This document shows positions 28,130 to 52,479 of a stretch of DNA of 64,000 nucleotides, in pieces. The stretch spans positions 1,247,501 to 1,311,500 of the forward strand of contig JAFMOC010000024.1 of assembly GCA_019802505.1 (NCBI GenBank). The letters are read 5' to 3'. This DNA is from Corydoras sp. C115. Its lineage: Eukaryota; Chordata; Actinopteri; Siluriformes; Callichthyidae. The notes under the pieces are model-generated. The model was not told the DNA's origin, did not search any database, and saw nothing but the letters and a program-made list of their open reading frames with translations. Made by a program: the position numbers and the translations under genes. Position 1 is the first letter of the stretch. The number at the start of each line of letters is the position of its first letter.

Positions 28130-30735
28130 GGAAGTTTAATAATCTTGTTAGAATTTTTTTAAATTATTTAGAACCTCACTGACTGACAACTTTTCAATTC
28201 AAAGTTCCAATAGCTTTAGACACATAGCTTAGTAATTGGATGACAGAAAAGGTAGTTCCATCTAATCTAAAATAACATTTTAATTTACCACATTGATTTT
28301 ATAGCTATTCCTATATACACACTCCAACACATTAACTATTTAAGCATTATTTAAAACTTTCAGATGCACTTTTTTAGTTCTAAAAATACAGACTGTAGTC
28401 CATATGTTTCTCTATATAGTTTGTTATATAGATTTTTTCAATAATTTGTACTGATGACTATTGTGTTTGTGTGGGTGTTAAGCACTGATGACGGATTTAA
28501 GAAAGAGTAACACAAACACCAGCAGATGATCTACTATGACTACAATGAGGTAAATGTGTTCAAAGTGACTAAGTAACCTTAGAACCTTAGTGTGCGAAAA
28601 GTCATCTACCAATGTCAATGAAAATGATACATGCTATATAGGCAAGTGTCAGCATTAACAATAAGGGACAGAAAAGAAGAAGGTAGCCACAGGTTTGAGG
28701 TTGTATTTCTGCAAATAAAGTAGGTTATTAAATTCCTACTTACTACAGCAAAGTACATGTAGATTCATATGCATCATGATGTTTTATAAGGGGGTTGTCT
28801 GCTTTGTCCTGACTCTACTTCAAATATCTCCAGCATAAAAGATACTTAACCTACCACATAAAATACAGGACAATAATTCTCCACAATAATATAAAAGCTG
28901 GGTCTTATCTATAGGGATTGAATACGGATAGATTAGATAAATTAATTGTAATTAAAATTCTTGGATTTGATTTCAAGAATCTGACTGATCTAAATTGAAT
29001 ATATGTAAATATCATCAATTACGGAATTACATTGTCATGGAACCATCAACACATTGGTTCCAGGTTATGAATTGCTCTGCTTGTGAATCCCCACAGTTAT
29101 GAATCCCCACAGTTGTTTTTTTTATATAAAACTCCAGTTGATATCAATTTCTTGGCATTTATTCATTAGAATTGTGTTTATCATTACTACAAAAAAAAAC
29201 AGACATTTAATATAAATATAAAAATGTAAGACAGAAAAATAAGTTCACAATTTAAATCTATATTGCACATAGATTGGTTTATTCCACATAAACTTAAACC
29301 ATTAAGACACTTAATAAATTGTAGTTACAGTATGTCTTAGATAAAAGTAAATAATAAACAAATGTATTTACAAGATAACACTTCACAGAAGTACACCGGC
29401 AAACCAGTTTAGTGGTAGGAAAGACATTCATTTGTGGTGAGTATAGCAACACTGGTAACTGTTTATGTAGTATATATATATTATTTTTTAAATATTACAA
29501 AATATACTTTGGTTCTATGGAGCAGTACATTAAACAAGACAAATCTCTACCGAAGTAATCATAAAGAAGTCACAGGAGGCCCTAAGCCCTAAAAATCAAA
29601 CTCTGCCTACTACTTAATTACAAAGCTTGAATTTCTTTAACTGCTTATTGTATTTAACTTTTCATCCAGAGAGCTTTGTCACAGCTAGAGAACTCCAGCA
29701 ACAAAGATTAATGGGCAAAACCTGGATTTTTATTTGACTTGTGCTTTTGCAGTCCTGCTAGTATAGCCTCAGATGTTTTTTTTACTGAACTTTCACAATC
29801 AGTACATTAATGTCCTGCACTGTAATGCAGCTTTTCCACTCAAGGAGGAAGGATGCCCCACTGAGCCTTTGTCCTCAACATGTTTTTAACTTAAAAACCT
29901 ACACATAGGGTTTTTTTTTTTCTTGTCACTGTCACTTCAGTTTGCTCTTTGGGGGTTCACTTAGAACACTTAAGCTGCTTTGAGGCAATATACTATTGTA
30001 AAAAGCAATATATGAATAAATAAATCAACTTAAACCTGAACTTAAGCAAAACAATAGGTAATGCCACAACACCCGATTAGCCACATCATCCCAGGCTAAA
30101 GAGACTGAACATAAATAAGAAAATAATTTACAAAATGGTCATATTACCAAATAATAATATGAAACAGAGAACCTCTGGATAACACGGATTTATGCACATG
30201 AATAAAGATTTACATAAATTTTGTTTAAAGAAATATGGTGAGCTGAAGTCACATCAAAGGTTTCTGACACAACTTGCTTCTAAAACTCAGCATAATAATG
30301 TAGACATGTTCCTTCACACCAGAGCTCCAATCAATTGTCGCTGTTCAAAACCCAAATCACGAAGGAACAGGACGTGCCACCTTTATGCATTAGTGGCCAA
30401 AGGACAGGTCACAGACCTACAAAAATAGGCAAAATATATGTCTTAAACATCATATATAATGTACAATTTACAAATATATGAAGTACAAACATAATTTTCA
30501 GAAAAGTCAGAATACTTCCTAAAATAGGATTCAATTTATAACTGCAATTTAATAATGTATTTAAAGCTTCATTTAACAGACAACAGTTTTTATTTATTTA
30601 TATATTTAATTTTTATTATTTATTTTTTTGTAAAAATAAACTTTATTGTATTTGTTAAATATACACAAACTAGTCCCGTTCTTGGCCCCTGCAAACAGTG
30701 TAAACATTATTTTTTTTAAAAAAAAGGTAGTTCCA
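28130..30735. other. Gene-free AT-rich DNA downstream of camk1g
   Basis: About 2.6 kb without a recognisable gene or SINE. The 78-codon frame at 30192-30428 shows no family motif and is probably chance. Confidence 0.5.
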
Positions 30736-31260
30736 GTACTTAAATCTAATTAAATCTGAGCTGTTTGTCCAGCCATGACATTACTAACAATAACACACCT
30801 CTGACTGCAACAACTATGTATCAATGCATGATACACAATACATTTTTCCTGATGTATTTTATAAACTGCTTTCTGTAATTTGGCCTCTAGATGACAGTAT
30901 TTGCTTTTTAGAGAAACCGGAAACCTGTCAATCAGCCATCAGGGTTCAGTTCAAAAACTGGACTAGATTAAGTCACAGAAGACCAGTTTATTAATTCATT
31001 CATTCATTATCTTCCATATTATTGGGGTCTATATTACTATATTAGGGTCGCGGGGGGTTCCCCATCCCCATCCAGGGGAAAACGTTTCGGGAGCTGGGCA
31101 GATACACCCAGGACAGGTCGCCAATCCATCGCTGGGCACATTTTTATTAATGTTTAAGCTTTTAATAAATGCATTTATGAATCAAATCTTGTTTTTTTAA
31201 ATATAGTGTGTTTTATAACCATTTTCACTCGAGGTGGTGTGCTACGTGTTGTGTCTAATA
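30735..31260. repeat. Larger copy of the 56020-56560 repeat, interrupted by a SINE
   Basis: Motifs shared in order with 56020-56400 are TTCCAGTACTTAAATCTAAT, TGTCCAGCCATGACATTA, GCCTCTAGATGACAGTATT and AAAACTGGACTAGATTA. A reverse SINE A fragment (30995-31140) lies inside. Confidence 0.6.
30995..31140 (-). mobile_element. SINE family A 3' fragment
   Basis: Only the 3' half is present, from the (TTCA)n tail to CGCTGGGCACA. It is nested in the repeat at 30735-31260. Confidence 0.75.
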
Positions 31261-31332
31261 AAACTTCTTTCCCACATTTTCATTCGATCAGGATATTTTT
31301 TTTTGTCTATTGACATGATGCAACTAAATTAG

Positions 31333-31338
31333 TTTATT
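31333..31338 (-). other. Polyadenylation signal for camk1g
   Basis: AATAAA on the minus strand about 40 nt after the camk1g stop codon. A short 3' UTR is possible; more distal signals exist in the AT-rich flank. Confidence 0.35.
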
Positions 31339-31375
31339 ACCTTTTGATGATCAGTTATATAGCTGTCTTGAACAT

Positions 31376-42085
<10,710 letters not shown>

Positions 42086-42844
42086 TTCAGGAAAAGCTTC
42101 GAGAGTGATTTCTAAAACACAGGAAAATTTGGTGATTAAATCCATAAATTAATTACCACAATGTTCAATGATAACATTTTTTTTCTTATCTCCAAGCACA
42201 CTATACAACTTAACTCAATTTTATTTATGAAGTACCTTAAAAACAATAACAATGTCTGCAACAAAGTGCCTTATACTGTTGAATCTTTAAAACAAAAATT
42301 ACAAAACAAGATATACAATATGCTAGAACAGTACAGGTCAACCAGACATATCCATGATGAATGAGTTAAACATCTCAGTGTCACTGCCAATCAAAGGTGT
42401 TCAACCACAAATAGGCAGCATCCTGTGAGTTCTGCAAAAGGATTAGAAGATAACTGACACACTGGGCCAAGATGAATAAAACTACTGTTTCATATTTAAA
42501 TTTTATATTTACACAAGGAAAGCACTAAGCATATACACCTGTGCTCAGTGAGTGAGCGTGACCTTCTCTATGGTGGTCCTATCGAGACTAAGACCAGTAC
42601 AGAACACAGTACAGCTTTAACTTTTCTCGGAAAGATTTTTTTTTTTTTTTTTTTTTACAAGACTTTTTCAAATTCATCTGGGCACTTAGCATTTATAGGG
42701 TCAGACAATGATGAGGGACGTGCGTACAATCTCCTTTTTAGTTTATGTCAATGATGTTTAATAAAGGCAAAACCAGAATAACATAACCTTGCCTTAATGT
42801 AACCATAGTCTTGCAGGAACACAAACGGGCCTTCCCCAAGCTAC

Positions 42845-42867
42845 ATATATATATACACACACACACG

Positions 42868-42930
<63 letters not shown>

Positions 42931-42932
42931 GA
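42845..42932. repeat. (TA)n microsatellite flanked by (CA)n
   Basis: Alternating TA and CA runs in the intron 5' of the main camk1g coding exon. Confidence 0.9.
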
Positions 42933-43500
42933 TGCATACATACATACATTTACATACATACATGTATCTTTATAGACTAATAACCTTGGTAATTAAAAAA
43001 TAAAACACAATAAGGGCCACTTTGTTAAAGTAATCTCCAAAGCAGTTGGCAATGCAAGATTTTGTAAGTAAAGCCACAGGGAAATAAAGTATTCCTAATT
43101 AATGGCAGTGGAAATGGTTTAGGCCATTAGCACCAGACAGGATTGGAAAGGATTAAAAATCAACACATCGCCCTGGTTTTTCTGTAAGACTTGGCCTCTT
43201 TTCTCTTGCGTAACAGAGTAAAGAATCTTGATTCACTTAACCTTAATTGAGTTAACCATCACAGGTCAAGTGGATGAAATCAGGAGGTCAAACATAACGG
43301 CATATTGAAATATGAAAAAAAAAATGCTTTCTTTCCTTTATATTTTCATATTGTATTGTGTTCATAAAGTATTTTCATATTGTTTTGTTTTATTTATAAA
43401 GATATTGGAACGATCCAAGTTCATACAATTGCCATGCCTTGCCTCCCCTTAATGCAAGATTTTGTAAGTAAAGCCACAGGCTCCCCTTGCCTTGCCTCCC

Positions 43501-43733
43501 CTTAAAATAAATTAAACATATTACCTAAAATGATTTTACCTTAAAAAGAGTTGCATAATGGTAACATTAGGGAAAAAAATATGTAAAAAAGGAGCATACA
43601 TTTGGCAAATCTCACACTAAATGTCTATAAACACATATTTAGTTATCTGATTATAATCAAAAACATATTTGCGTTACCTTAACAGGTTTATGTAAAATCT
43701 TTGACACACCAATTAAGTGGTTATTGTACATTG
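43501..43733 (+). repeat. Direct repeat, copy 1
   Basis: About 233 bp from TAAAATAAATTAAACATATT to GTTATTGTACATTGT; nearly identical to copy 2 at 43917, with only a handful of differences by eye. Confidence 0.9.
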
Positions 43734-43916
43734 TCTACAGTGGGATACAGCACAAATATTTAGCAGCATATAAGATTATACTTTGTTGTATCAGTAAATG
43801 AAGAAACCAGAAGGCATTGATTATATACTATTTAAATTAAACATGTCTAGATTATAGGCTAAAATTATAACAGTTTTGATTAGTTATTCACTAATGCTTC
43901 TCTTTATCTCTGTATT

Positions 43917-44150
43917 ACTAAAATAAATTAAACATATTACCTAAAATGATTTTACCTTAAAAAGAGTTGCCTAATGGTAACATTAGGGGAAAAAATATGT
44001 AAAAAAGGAGCATACATTTGGCAAATCTCACACTAAATGTCTATAAACACATATTTAGTTATCTGATTATAATCAAAAACATATTTGCGTTACCTTAACA
44101 GGTTTATGTAAATTTTTTGACACACCAATTAAGTGGTTATTGTACATTGT
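43917..44150 (+). repeat. Direct repeat, copy 2
   Basis: Starts 416 bp after copy 1 in the same orientation. A shorter direct repeat, AATGCAAGATTTTGTAAGTA, also occurs at 43052 and 43453 in the same region. Confidence 0.9.
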
Positions 44151-44222
44151 TGTGTTATCTATCCATATCTATAGCTACATTTATATAGGCAGATAACGTA
44201 CCATAACCACTTAATTGGTTAT

Positions 44223-44325
<103 letters not shown>

Positions 44326-45421
44326 CTCACATGCATACATACATAAAATTATATACATACATTACAATATCATATTTCTGGATACTTAATACATATACAT
44401 ATTTAGGTACAGACAAATTTATTTGCATTAATATACATACATACATACATTACTAACCCCAATGAAGTGGTTATGTTATTGTGTTAATTATAGTATTTAT
44501 CATTTATATGTATATAGCTTCAGCATACGACTTAACGTGTGTAATAATGTCTCCTTGTAGTAAACATTGCTATATAATAATAATCCTTAAAATATACACT
44601 TCTTCGATCTTACCTTGGGGAGTATAACAGGTCGAGTTGGTAAATGTATTGTGATCACGGCAGTGGCAGCAGGGGCAGCAGGTAGAACAGGGGCAAAGCG
44701 CAGCGCGGTAAAGCGAGAGCCAGTGATGCACAGATCTCAATGGGAAGCTCATGAGACCCACTACAGCATTAAACTCAAAGGCATGACCAAGCACTTTCAG
44801 TGACGACAGTGGGCGCTAGCCAAAGACATAGGTGCATAAAACGCTCACACCTCCCCAGCTCAACCCCCACCCCCACCCCCACCCCCCAGTTTAAAAAAAA
44901 AATAAAATAAAAAATTATAAATTAAGAGCCAGAGTAAACTTAATGGAGCATCTTGGTGTGTAACAGCAGCTTTATGAATGGAAATGTATAGAGGTCAAGG
45001 TGCAGCAGTAACTTACCTGGAGCAGAGTGCGTTAGGAAATCTTGCTCTCTCACTCTCCTGCAAGAAGCTTTGCTCAGCTCTGCACTGATTGTCTCGTCTG
45101 GAGTTGGAGCCATGGAAATAATCAAGGACGGAGATTTGCAAAGGCTTGTAATGAGAGAGGAGGGGCACTGAGGAACTGCGCAGATGGGTTACTCTCTCTC
45201 TTTCTCTCTCAGGTGAAATCACAGCACAGAGGACAAACTGAAGAACCCTAGAGAATTAATGTGTGTATGCAAAGGACAATACATTTCCATTAATTATCAA
45301 GTGTAAGGTAAATTTGTTAGATTTTTTTTAAAGGAAGATTTCTTGTGAGGACCAGGACTCAGTGAGGTAAATTTTTAATCAAATTAACATTTACTAATTA
45401 ATATTAACATATATGACATAT

Positions 45422-45700
45422 GGGGTGGCATGATTATCAAGCTCGCCTCAGTGCTGGGGATCCAGGTTCGAATCACATTCTGGGTGGAGTTTCCATGTTC
45501 TCCCCATGTCCGTGCTGGTTTCATCCAGGTTCTCCGGTTTCCTCCCACAGTCCAAAAACATGGATTTAAAATAAATTGAAAGCTCTAAATTGCCCCATAT
45601 AGAGTGTGTTTGTGTCTGTGGGAGTGCATGTGCCCAGCAATAAATCTGCGCAGCCCAGTAAACGAAACGTTTTCTCCTGGATGAGCATAGGGAACCAACT
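45422..45700 (+). mobile_element. SINE family A copy, diverged
   Basis: Head and B box are degenerate (GGTTCGAATCA); the centre is clear (CCTCCCACAGTCCAAAAACA). Confidence 0.7.
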
Positions 45701-46225
45701 AAAGCCAGCAATAACCTCATAATATTATTTAAGAAAATAACACAATCACCAAAAATCCATCCTCCATTTTTCTTTGAAAAGATTTCAATTAGTTGTAATA
45801 AAAACTAATTTTCTATTGCCATCAAAGCTAATCACTCATGAAAAGTACTCTCCAATAAGGCATGAACACGCTGACATAACATAAGCCTGCTAGAAGGCTT
45901 TGGCATTGCCAATTCAAAATCTGATTGGTTAAAGCAACAAGTTGATCGACACTGGGCCACCAAAATTTTTTAATTTTGAATTATTTCATAAGTATTAATT
46001 GACAAAATATAATTAACATTAAACATCAATCCATGATTTAAATATTCTTAAGGCCGTGACGGCTTGCCACTGCTTTTCTACCATGCATGTATACACATAT
46101 CAACCTCAGAGAGTATGTCCAACCCACACAAGTTGAATAGAACAAACAAAAATGGCAAACTGGGGGATGTACAGATCTGTCCGTGGTGCATCCACTGTGC
46201 TAAGATGCTGGAACAAACTTCTATC

Positions 46226-46505
46226 CTTCCATCCATCATCTTCCGCTTTATCCTCTATTAGGGTCGCAGGAGGGGTTTCCAATGCCCATTCAGGGGAGAA
46301 GGTTTCGGGCACTGGGCAGATACACCCAGGACAGGGCGCCAATCTATCACTGGGTACACACTCACACACATAGACACGCACACAAACACACTCTATATGG
46401 AGCAATTTGGAGAATTCAATGTTTTTGGACTGTGGGAGGAAACCGGAAAACCCGGAGGAAACCCTGAGAAGCAAACGTGCTAACCACTAAGCCACCATGC
46501 CGCCC
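46226..46505 (-). mobile_element. SINE family A copy with internal deletion
   Basis: Both ends are present (CCGCTTTATCCTCTATTAGG and GCCACCATGCCGCCC). The region covering the B box is deleted. Confidence 0.75.
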
Positions 46506-46694
46506 TCTGGAAGAAACATTCATCACAAAAAGCATCACCTAATAGTCAAGAGCTGAATTGACCTCCGCCTATGGCCAGCAGCAAGGTTAACGTATTAACA
46601 CACATTGAAAAAGACATAGTGGTAATCAGCACTTTGGTGTCCATATCTACCTCCTGTTAAAATTGAAAAATAATACATATTATATTTACAAAAA

Positions 46695-47014
46695 GGTGGC
46701 TTAGTGGTTAGCACGTTCGCCTCTCAGCACTAGGGATTCCCGGTTTGAATCCCCATCTGGGTGGAGTTTCAATGTTCTCTCTGTGTCCGCGTGGGTTTCC
46801 TCCCACAGTCCAAAAACATGGATCAAGTCAATTGAGTTCTCCAAATTGCCCCATATAGAGTGTGTTTGTGTGAGTGAGTGAGTGTGTGCCCAGCGATAGA
46901 TTGGCGCCCTGTCCTGGGTGTATCTGCCCAGCGCCCGAGACGTTCTCCCCTGGATGGGCATGGGGAACCCCACCGTGACCCTAATAGATAAAGCTGGAGA
47001 TAATGAATGAATGA
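46695..47014 (+). mobile_element. SINE family A copy, nearly full
   Basis: Flanked by atatttacaaaaa (46682-46694 and 47015-47027), a 13-bp duplication. The extreme GGCGGCACG head is missing. Confidence 0.85.
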
Positions 47015-47089
47015 ATATTTACAAAAATAAAATGACACATACACAGTATACTTTTCTACAAGATTCTGAGAGTGTGTGGAATTTGTTGA

Positions 47090-47420
47090 CAATCCGTTGG
47101 GCGAGAGGACCTGCCTTACAATCTCTGGTCTACTTCATATGAAAAGTATTCAGGGGGGTTGAGGTTAGGGCTATGTGTGGGCTAGCCAAGTTTATTCACA
47201 CCACCTTCACCCAAGCATGCCTTTATGGACCTTGCTTTGTACACAAGTGTGATTAAAGACAGATTAAAATGCTTGCTGTGGCAATGAAACTGAAAAACAC
47301 GTGAATTCACTGATTAAGAGGTGTCAGGGCTTTTGTCCATGTGGTGAATCATGCAAGGGGAGTCACACAGTGGCAGATATGGACTGTTCAGCAGCTGAGG
47401 CAATGCTTCAAGCATAAAAG
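47090..47420 (+). repeat. Interspersed repeat fragment related to 36835
   Basis: GGGGTTGAGGTTAGGGCTAT and GCCTTTATGGACCTTGCTTT match the same teleost repeat type; no open frame. Confidence 0.45.
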
Positions 47421-47519
47421 CACTAAACCCGTGTAAAAAACAAAACGTAAATAAAAAGGAAGGTAAAACACACTACCCCAAATTTTTTAAATGAAATTAT
47501 ACCTGTAAATTATATATAG

Positions 47520-47700
47520 TAGTCTTAGGCTTGTGGTTAAGGAACCCCTTTTGATTCCCAGTCCCACGTGCTATAGTTGAAGTGCCCTTGAGCAAGGCAC
47601 CTAACCCTAATTGTATGTGTGTGTTTCACTGCATGGATGGGTTAAATGTGGAGGACAAATTCTTCTGTGTACAGTAAGCAAAATCACTTTACTTACTTTT
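47520..47700 (+). repeat. Third SINE-like repeat
   Basis: GAGCAAGGCACCTAACCCTA, then TCACTGCATGGATGGGTTAA and GTGGAGGACAAATTC, is a common teleost SINE-like pattern with a weak tRNA-like head (TTAGGCTTGTGGTTAAGG). Confidence 0.5.
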
Positions 47701-47881
47701 TATATATATTTACACACACTTTAACATTTGAAGAATTTGGGGCAGGGGGAGGTTTACCTTCCTGTTCAATCACACTTTTAGTTTTTTACCCTTTTAGAGA
47801 AGATGCTAAATTGAAAAATGTCCTTTTTTGTGTAAAGCATTGCTTCAGCTACTGAACAGCCCATTGTTGCCACTATGTGAT

Positions 47882-47993
<112 letters not shown>

Positions 47994-48387
47994 GTGTGTG
48001 TACATAGGAAATTATTTTACACAATTTGCCCTCATCTCATCACCATGTGTCTGATATTGTCTTTGACCCAATCTTTGTTCACACATGCAAGCACTCAAAA
48101 GCTGTTCTTCAGCTGGTTGCTCATAGCAACAAGACATTCATTGAGCAAGGTTTTATTTTAAGGTGTCATTATGGTTGCACATTCCTACATTCACATTAGA
48201 TGTTGACAGTAAAAGCAAGTTGGAATTAAATTCTCCTGCAAAATCCTATTCAATTTAATAGCGTTAATTATGTGTTAAAGTAAAGACTGACTACTTTTAA
48301 GTATCATCACGATATATGTTATTTATACAGTAATATGCAAACAATAATAAATCAACAAACATCTAGATGAATAATCATTCCAAAATT

Positions 48388-48734
48388 CATTCATTCATTA
48401 TCTCCCGCTTTATCCTCTATTAGGGTCGCTGTGGGGTTCCCCATGCCCATCCAGGGGAGAACGTCTCGGGCGCTGGGCAGATAGACCCAGGACAGGGCGC
48501 CAATCCATCGCTGGGCACACACTCACACACTCAAACACACTCTATATGGGGCAATTTAGAGAACTCAATTAACTTGATCCATGTTTTTGGACTGTGGGAG
48601 GAAACCGGAGAACCCGGAGGAAACCCACGCGGACACGGGGAGAACATGGAAACTCCACCCAGATGGGGATTCGAACCGTGAATCCCTAGCGCTGAGAGGC
48701 GAACGTGCTAACCACTAAGCCACCGTGCCGCCCC
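48388..48734 (-). mobile_element. SINE family A, full copy
   Basis: Perfect duplication attccaaaatt (48377-48387 and 48735-48745). It is close to consensus, so probably one of the younger insertions. Confidence 0.9.
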
Positions 48735-48749
48735 ATTCCAAAATTGTAT

Positions 48750-49490
48750 ATTTAAATATATTATCAGCAAAAATACGTTTTAATTAAATTATGTACACAT
48801 TATTATGTACACATGTATCTACAAATTATGTATTATCCTAATATTTTACCATGGTTATACTGTATATTAAAACTGTTTTAATAACTGATGTTAAAATTCA
48901 TGTTAATTAATCATTTTTAGGATCCGTTCATTTGTATTATATACTGAATACTGCACTTCTAGATCTATTTGGCATCACAGATGTTTTTGGGGAATTGGGC
49001 AAAATGACAAAAAAAATTCTACTGATTGAGAATGTAGCTTTTTAAGTGGATTATTGTGCAATACAGTAAAGAAGTATGTGTCCGCAGGATCAGGTCTTAT
49101 GTAAGTACCACATGCCAGGGAAGTGAGGAAAGGAGAGGATGTACAATCTGTTAATTCCTGGAGTGTAATCTCTACAGTAATACAGGGAAATTGCTACATA
49201 ATCCCCAAAATTTTGTCAAGCCTGAGAGAATTTCAGCTTCTGAATTTGTAGCTATTGAGGCTCTATAAAATTAATAAGACACGTATTGTAAAGTTACGCA
49301 ATGTTTACCTCAGTCTGTTTTGACACACCTAAGCTAGCTCTGCGTTTAGTAGATTTAGTAGAATTTCTCTGATTTATTAAAATACAATTTATTATAAAAC
49401 CTTTATAGAACATTATATTTTATTAAGTTTTGCACTTCTTAAGATGCTTAATACATGGTCTCATATCAGTTCATATTATCAAACCCTATT
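48750..49490. other. Gene-free AT-rich DNA
   Basis: No frame, SINE or transposon recognised. Confidence 0.5.
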
Positions 49491-49500
49491 ATATGTATAT

Positions 49501-49874
49501 TCATTCATTCATTATCTTCTACTTAATCCTCTTCAAGGGTCGGGGTGTGTGTGTGGGGGGGGGGTGTTCCCCATGCCCATCCAGGGGAGAACGTTTAGGG
49601 TGCTGGGCAGACACACCAAGGACAGGGCACCAGTCTATCAAAGGGCACACTCACTCCCACAAACACTCTCTAAATGGGGCAATTTAGAGCATTCCATTTA
49701 CCTTAAATCCAAATTTTTGGACTGTGGAAGGAAACCGGAGAACCTGGAGGAAACCCACGTAAACACAGGGAGAACATGGAAACTCATTAAGATTAACACA
49801 CCCAGATTAATATTCAAACCTGGATCCCCAGCGCTGAGAGACAGACATGCCAACCACTATGCAACCATACCACC
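49501..49874 (-). mobile_element. SINE family A copy, diverged
   Basis: Flanked by the 13-bp duplication attatatgtatat (49488-49500 and 49875-49887). It carries a G-rich expansion at 49546-49564. Confidence 0.82.
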
Positions 49875-50490
49875 ATTATATGTATATATATATATTTTTG
49901 CATATGATTTGGTGATTTATAAAAATTTTGTCATGGTTCTATGAGACGTCTGTCATAGTAGATGTTTAAACAGTTGCATTCTCTTTTTAATATGTTAATA
50001 ATGTAATTATGCTTGGTGGAAAATTATTTCACAAACCATTATTGTAGTCCATTGAATTAAAATAGCATCACAGCTTCTCCTCATGTTCTCTTTATGTTGT
50101 TTGTTTGATAATAAACCAAGATTTGCTCATAACTATCGACGCTTTTTTGAAGATCACACAGCACTAATGAAAATGCATCAGGCCTCCACGTTCTTCTCAT
50201 TAGAACTGAGTCCTACATTGCAATTAAACAAAACACATTAGTCATATGCCAGTAAGCATGAGCTTCCATTGTGCCGGTTCACAATTCCCACAGATGGTCT
50301 TGCTTTGTTTGTTCAGTCAGTGGCATGTGATCAGGGGTTTGCGTGTAATTACTCACACACACTGCTTCTGCTCTGTAAGCATTATTATTATGAGAGCAAA
50401 GCAAGGAAGATGACATGAAGCTAGTTAATGTTTATGAACTAAGTTTATTAAAAACAACCGGAAATGTAATGACCTAGTTGTGCAAAATAT

Positions 50491-50820
50491 GGCATGGTGA
50501 CTTAGTGGTTATCACGTTCGCTGGGGATCCAGGTTCAAATCCTGATCTGGGAGGAGTTTCCATGTTCCCCCCCCATGTTCGCATGGGTTTCCTCCAGGTT
50601 TTCTGGTTTCCTCCCACAGTCCAAAGAAAAACATGGATTCAAGATAAATGGAATACTCTAAATTGCCCAATATAGTGTGTGTATCTGTGCAAGTAATTGG
50701 GCCCAGTGATTGATTGGCACCTGTGCCCAGCGTCCATAGTGTTCTCCCCTGGATGGCAAGGAGGAACCCTCTGCGACTTTAATAGAAGATTAAGCAGAAA
50801 ATAATAAAAGAATGAATGAA
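50491..50820 (+). mobile_element. SINE family A copy
   Basis: TGGTGACTTAGTGGTTATCA head, GGTTCAAATCC B box, conserved centre and (GAAT)n tail. Confidence 0.78.
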
Positions 50821-50896
50821 TGTTTTGGCATGTTGAGGTTAAAGCAAAGCAAATCCACTCTTACACAGAATATCATCTGAACTTTTCTGATATACT

Positions 50897-51150
50897 GGGG
50901 GGTGGGGGGTTGCCCCATGTCCATCCAGGAAAACATTTTGGGGGCTGATGGATACAACCAGGACAGGGCACCAATTCATTGCCGGGCACACACTCACACT
51001 TCATAATGCGATTAAGATAAAAGGAATTTAGATCAATTCACCTTGAATACAAGATTTGGACCGGAGAAAACCAGAGAACCCAAAGGAAACCCACACAGCC
51101 CCAGGAACATAGAAACTTCACCCAACCCTGATCTCCAGCGCTGACTACCT
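50897..51150 (-). mobile_element. Old SINE family A copy
   Basis: Recognisable from TTGCCCCATGTCCATCCAGG and CAGGACAGGGCACCAATTCA; both ends are eroded. Confidence 0.65.
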
Positions 51151-51154
51151 CCAT

Positions 51155-52140
51155 TAGAACACTTATAAAAACATATATTATTTTTTTTAATGTTAATATT
51201 ATATTTACACAGTAAGGAACTTTTAATGTTCTTAAAGTTATACATACTTTATACTAAAATCCATTATTAGTTTCATGTAGTTTGTTTCTGAGTACATTTT
51301 TAATTGTCTGACATTTATATTTATTTACACTTTTTTTTTTTAACTCAAAGTTTATTACAGTAGAAAAAAATGAATTAATATATCAATTCAAGTTACAGCA
51401 TGGTATTTCTTCCATACATTTTTCTCCACTTCATCATATTCAGTGAGTCAGTCAACTTACATAAACAATGTAAGACCAAATGATCTAATAATGTTCAGGG
51501 AGAAGATAATTCGGTTCACTAAGCCCTTACATAAAGCACTCTTCTCCAGAATAATCCAATAGTCTGCCTCCTACAGAAAACAGATGCTTCTTAGATGAAT
51601 GTCCTGTTGATGAACCTGAAAACCTGACAGCATGAGCTTTAGAGCTTTAAAAATTTTACAGATTTTAATAATGGTCAAAACATTTAGAATGTCTATGCAT
51701 TTGTTTTTGAAGTATTACATCCATCAAATATACAAATTGACAGGTAAATATCTTTTTCATTTTCCAAAAACTATTTTTATATTAAAAAACAATTCCCTCA
51801 ATGCTGTTGCCAAGTGAAAACAATTACATGATCTAAGGAATTTATATATTTTTTTTATTTATATTGATTTCTGTTTTTATTATATTTATATTTAGTCTTT
51901 TTAAATTACTTCTATTATTAAATATATTGGATGTATCTTTTAACCTTCCTAATTACTGTTACTTTACTGCAAAGAATGTGAATATCTTATCTTAATAAAT
52001 CCAGGGACCCCGTGTTATAAAATATGTTTATAAAAAATATATATAATAAAATATATTGATAGAAGAGGCAACATGTAGAAATAAATTATTTTAGTTAATC
52101 GTGTTTTTTTTGTTTTTTTTTTAGACAATGTTCAGCTGGG
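51155..52140. other. Gene-free AT-rich DNA
   Basis: No convincing frame or named repeat. The 61-codon frame at 51632-51817 looks like chance. Confidence 0.5.
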
Positions 52141-52150
52141 TAAAGTTTTT

Positions 52151-52470
52151 GGTGGGGCATAGTGGTTAGCAGGTTTGTCTCTCAGCACTGGGAATCAAGG
52201 TTTGAATCCAGATTTTGGTGGAGTTTTTATGTGTTCCTGTGGGTTTTCTCTGGGTTCTCCATTTTTATCCCACAGCCAAAAACAATGAATTCATAATGAA
52301 TTGGCTGCTCTAAATTGCCCCATACAGTGCTTGTGTGTGTGTGTGTGTGTGTGTGTGTCCAGCAATAATGTGGCACTCTGTCCTGGTTGTATTCGCCCAG
52401 CTCCAAAAACCTTCTCCCCTGGAACCTCCCTGCGACCCTAGTAGAGGATTAAGTGGAAGATAATAAGATG
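52151..52470 (+). mobile_element. Old SINE family A copy
   Basis: Weak head (GGTGGGGCATAGTGGTTAGC), B box GGTTTGAATCC, and 3' end CGACCCTAGTAGAGGATTAA. Confidence 0.7.
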
Positions 52471-52479
52471 AGATACATA

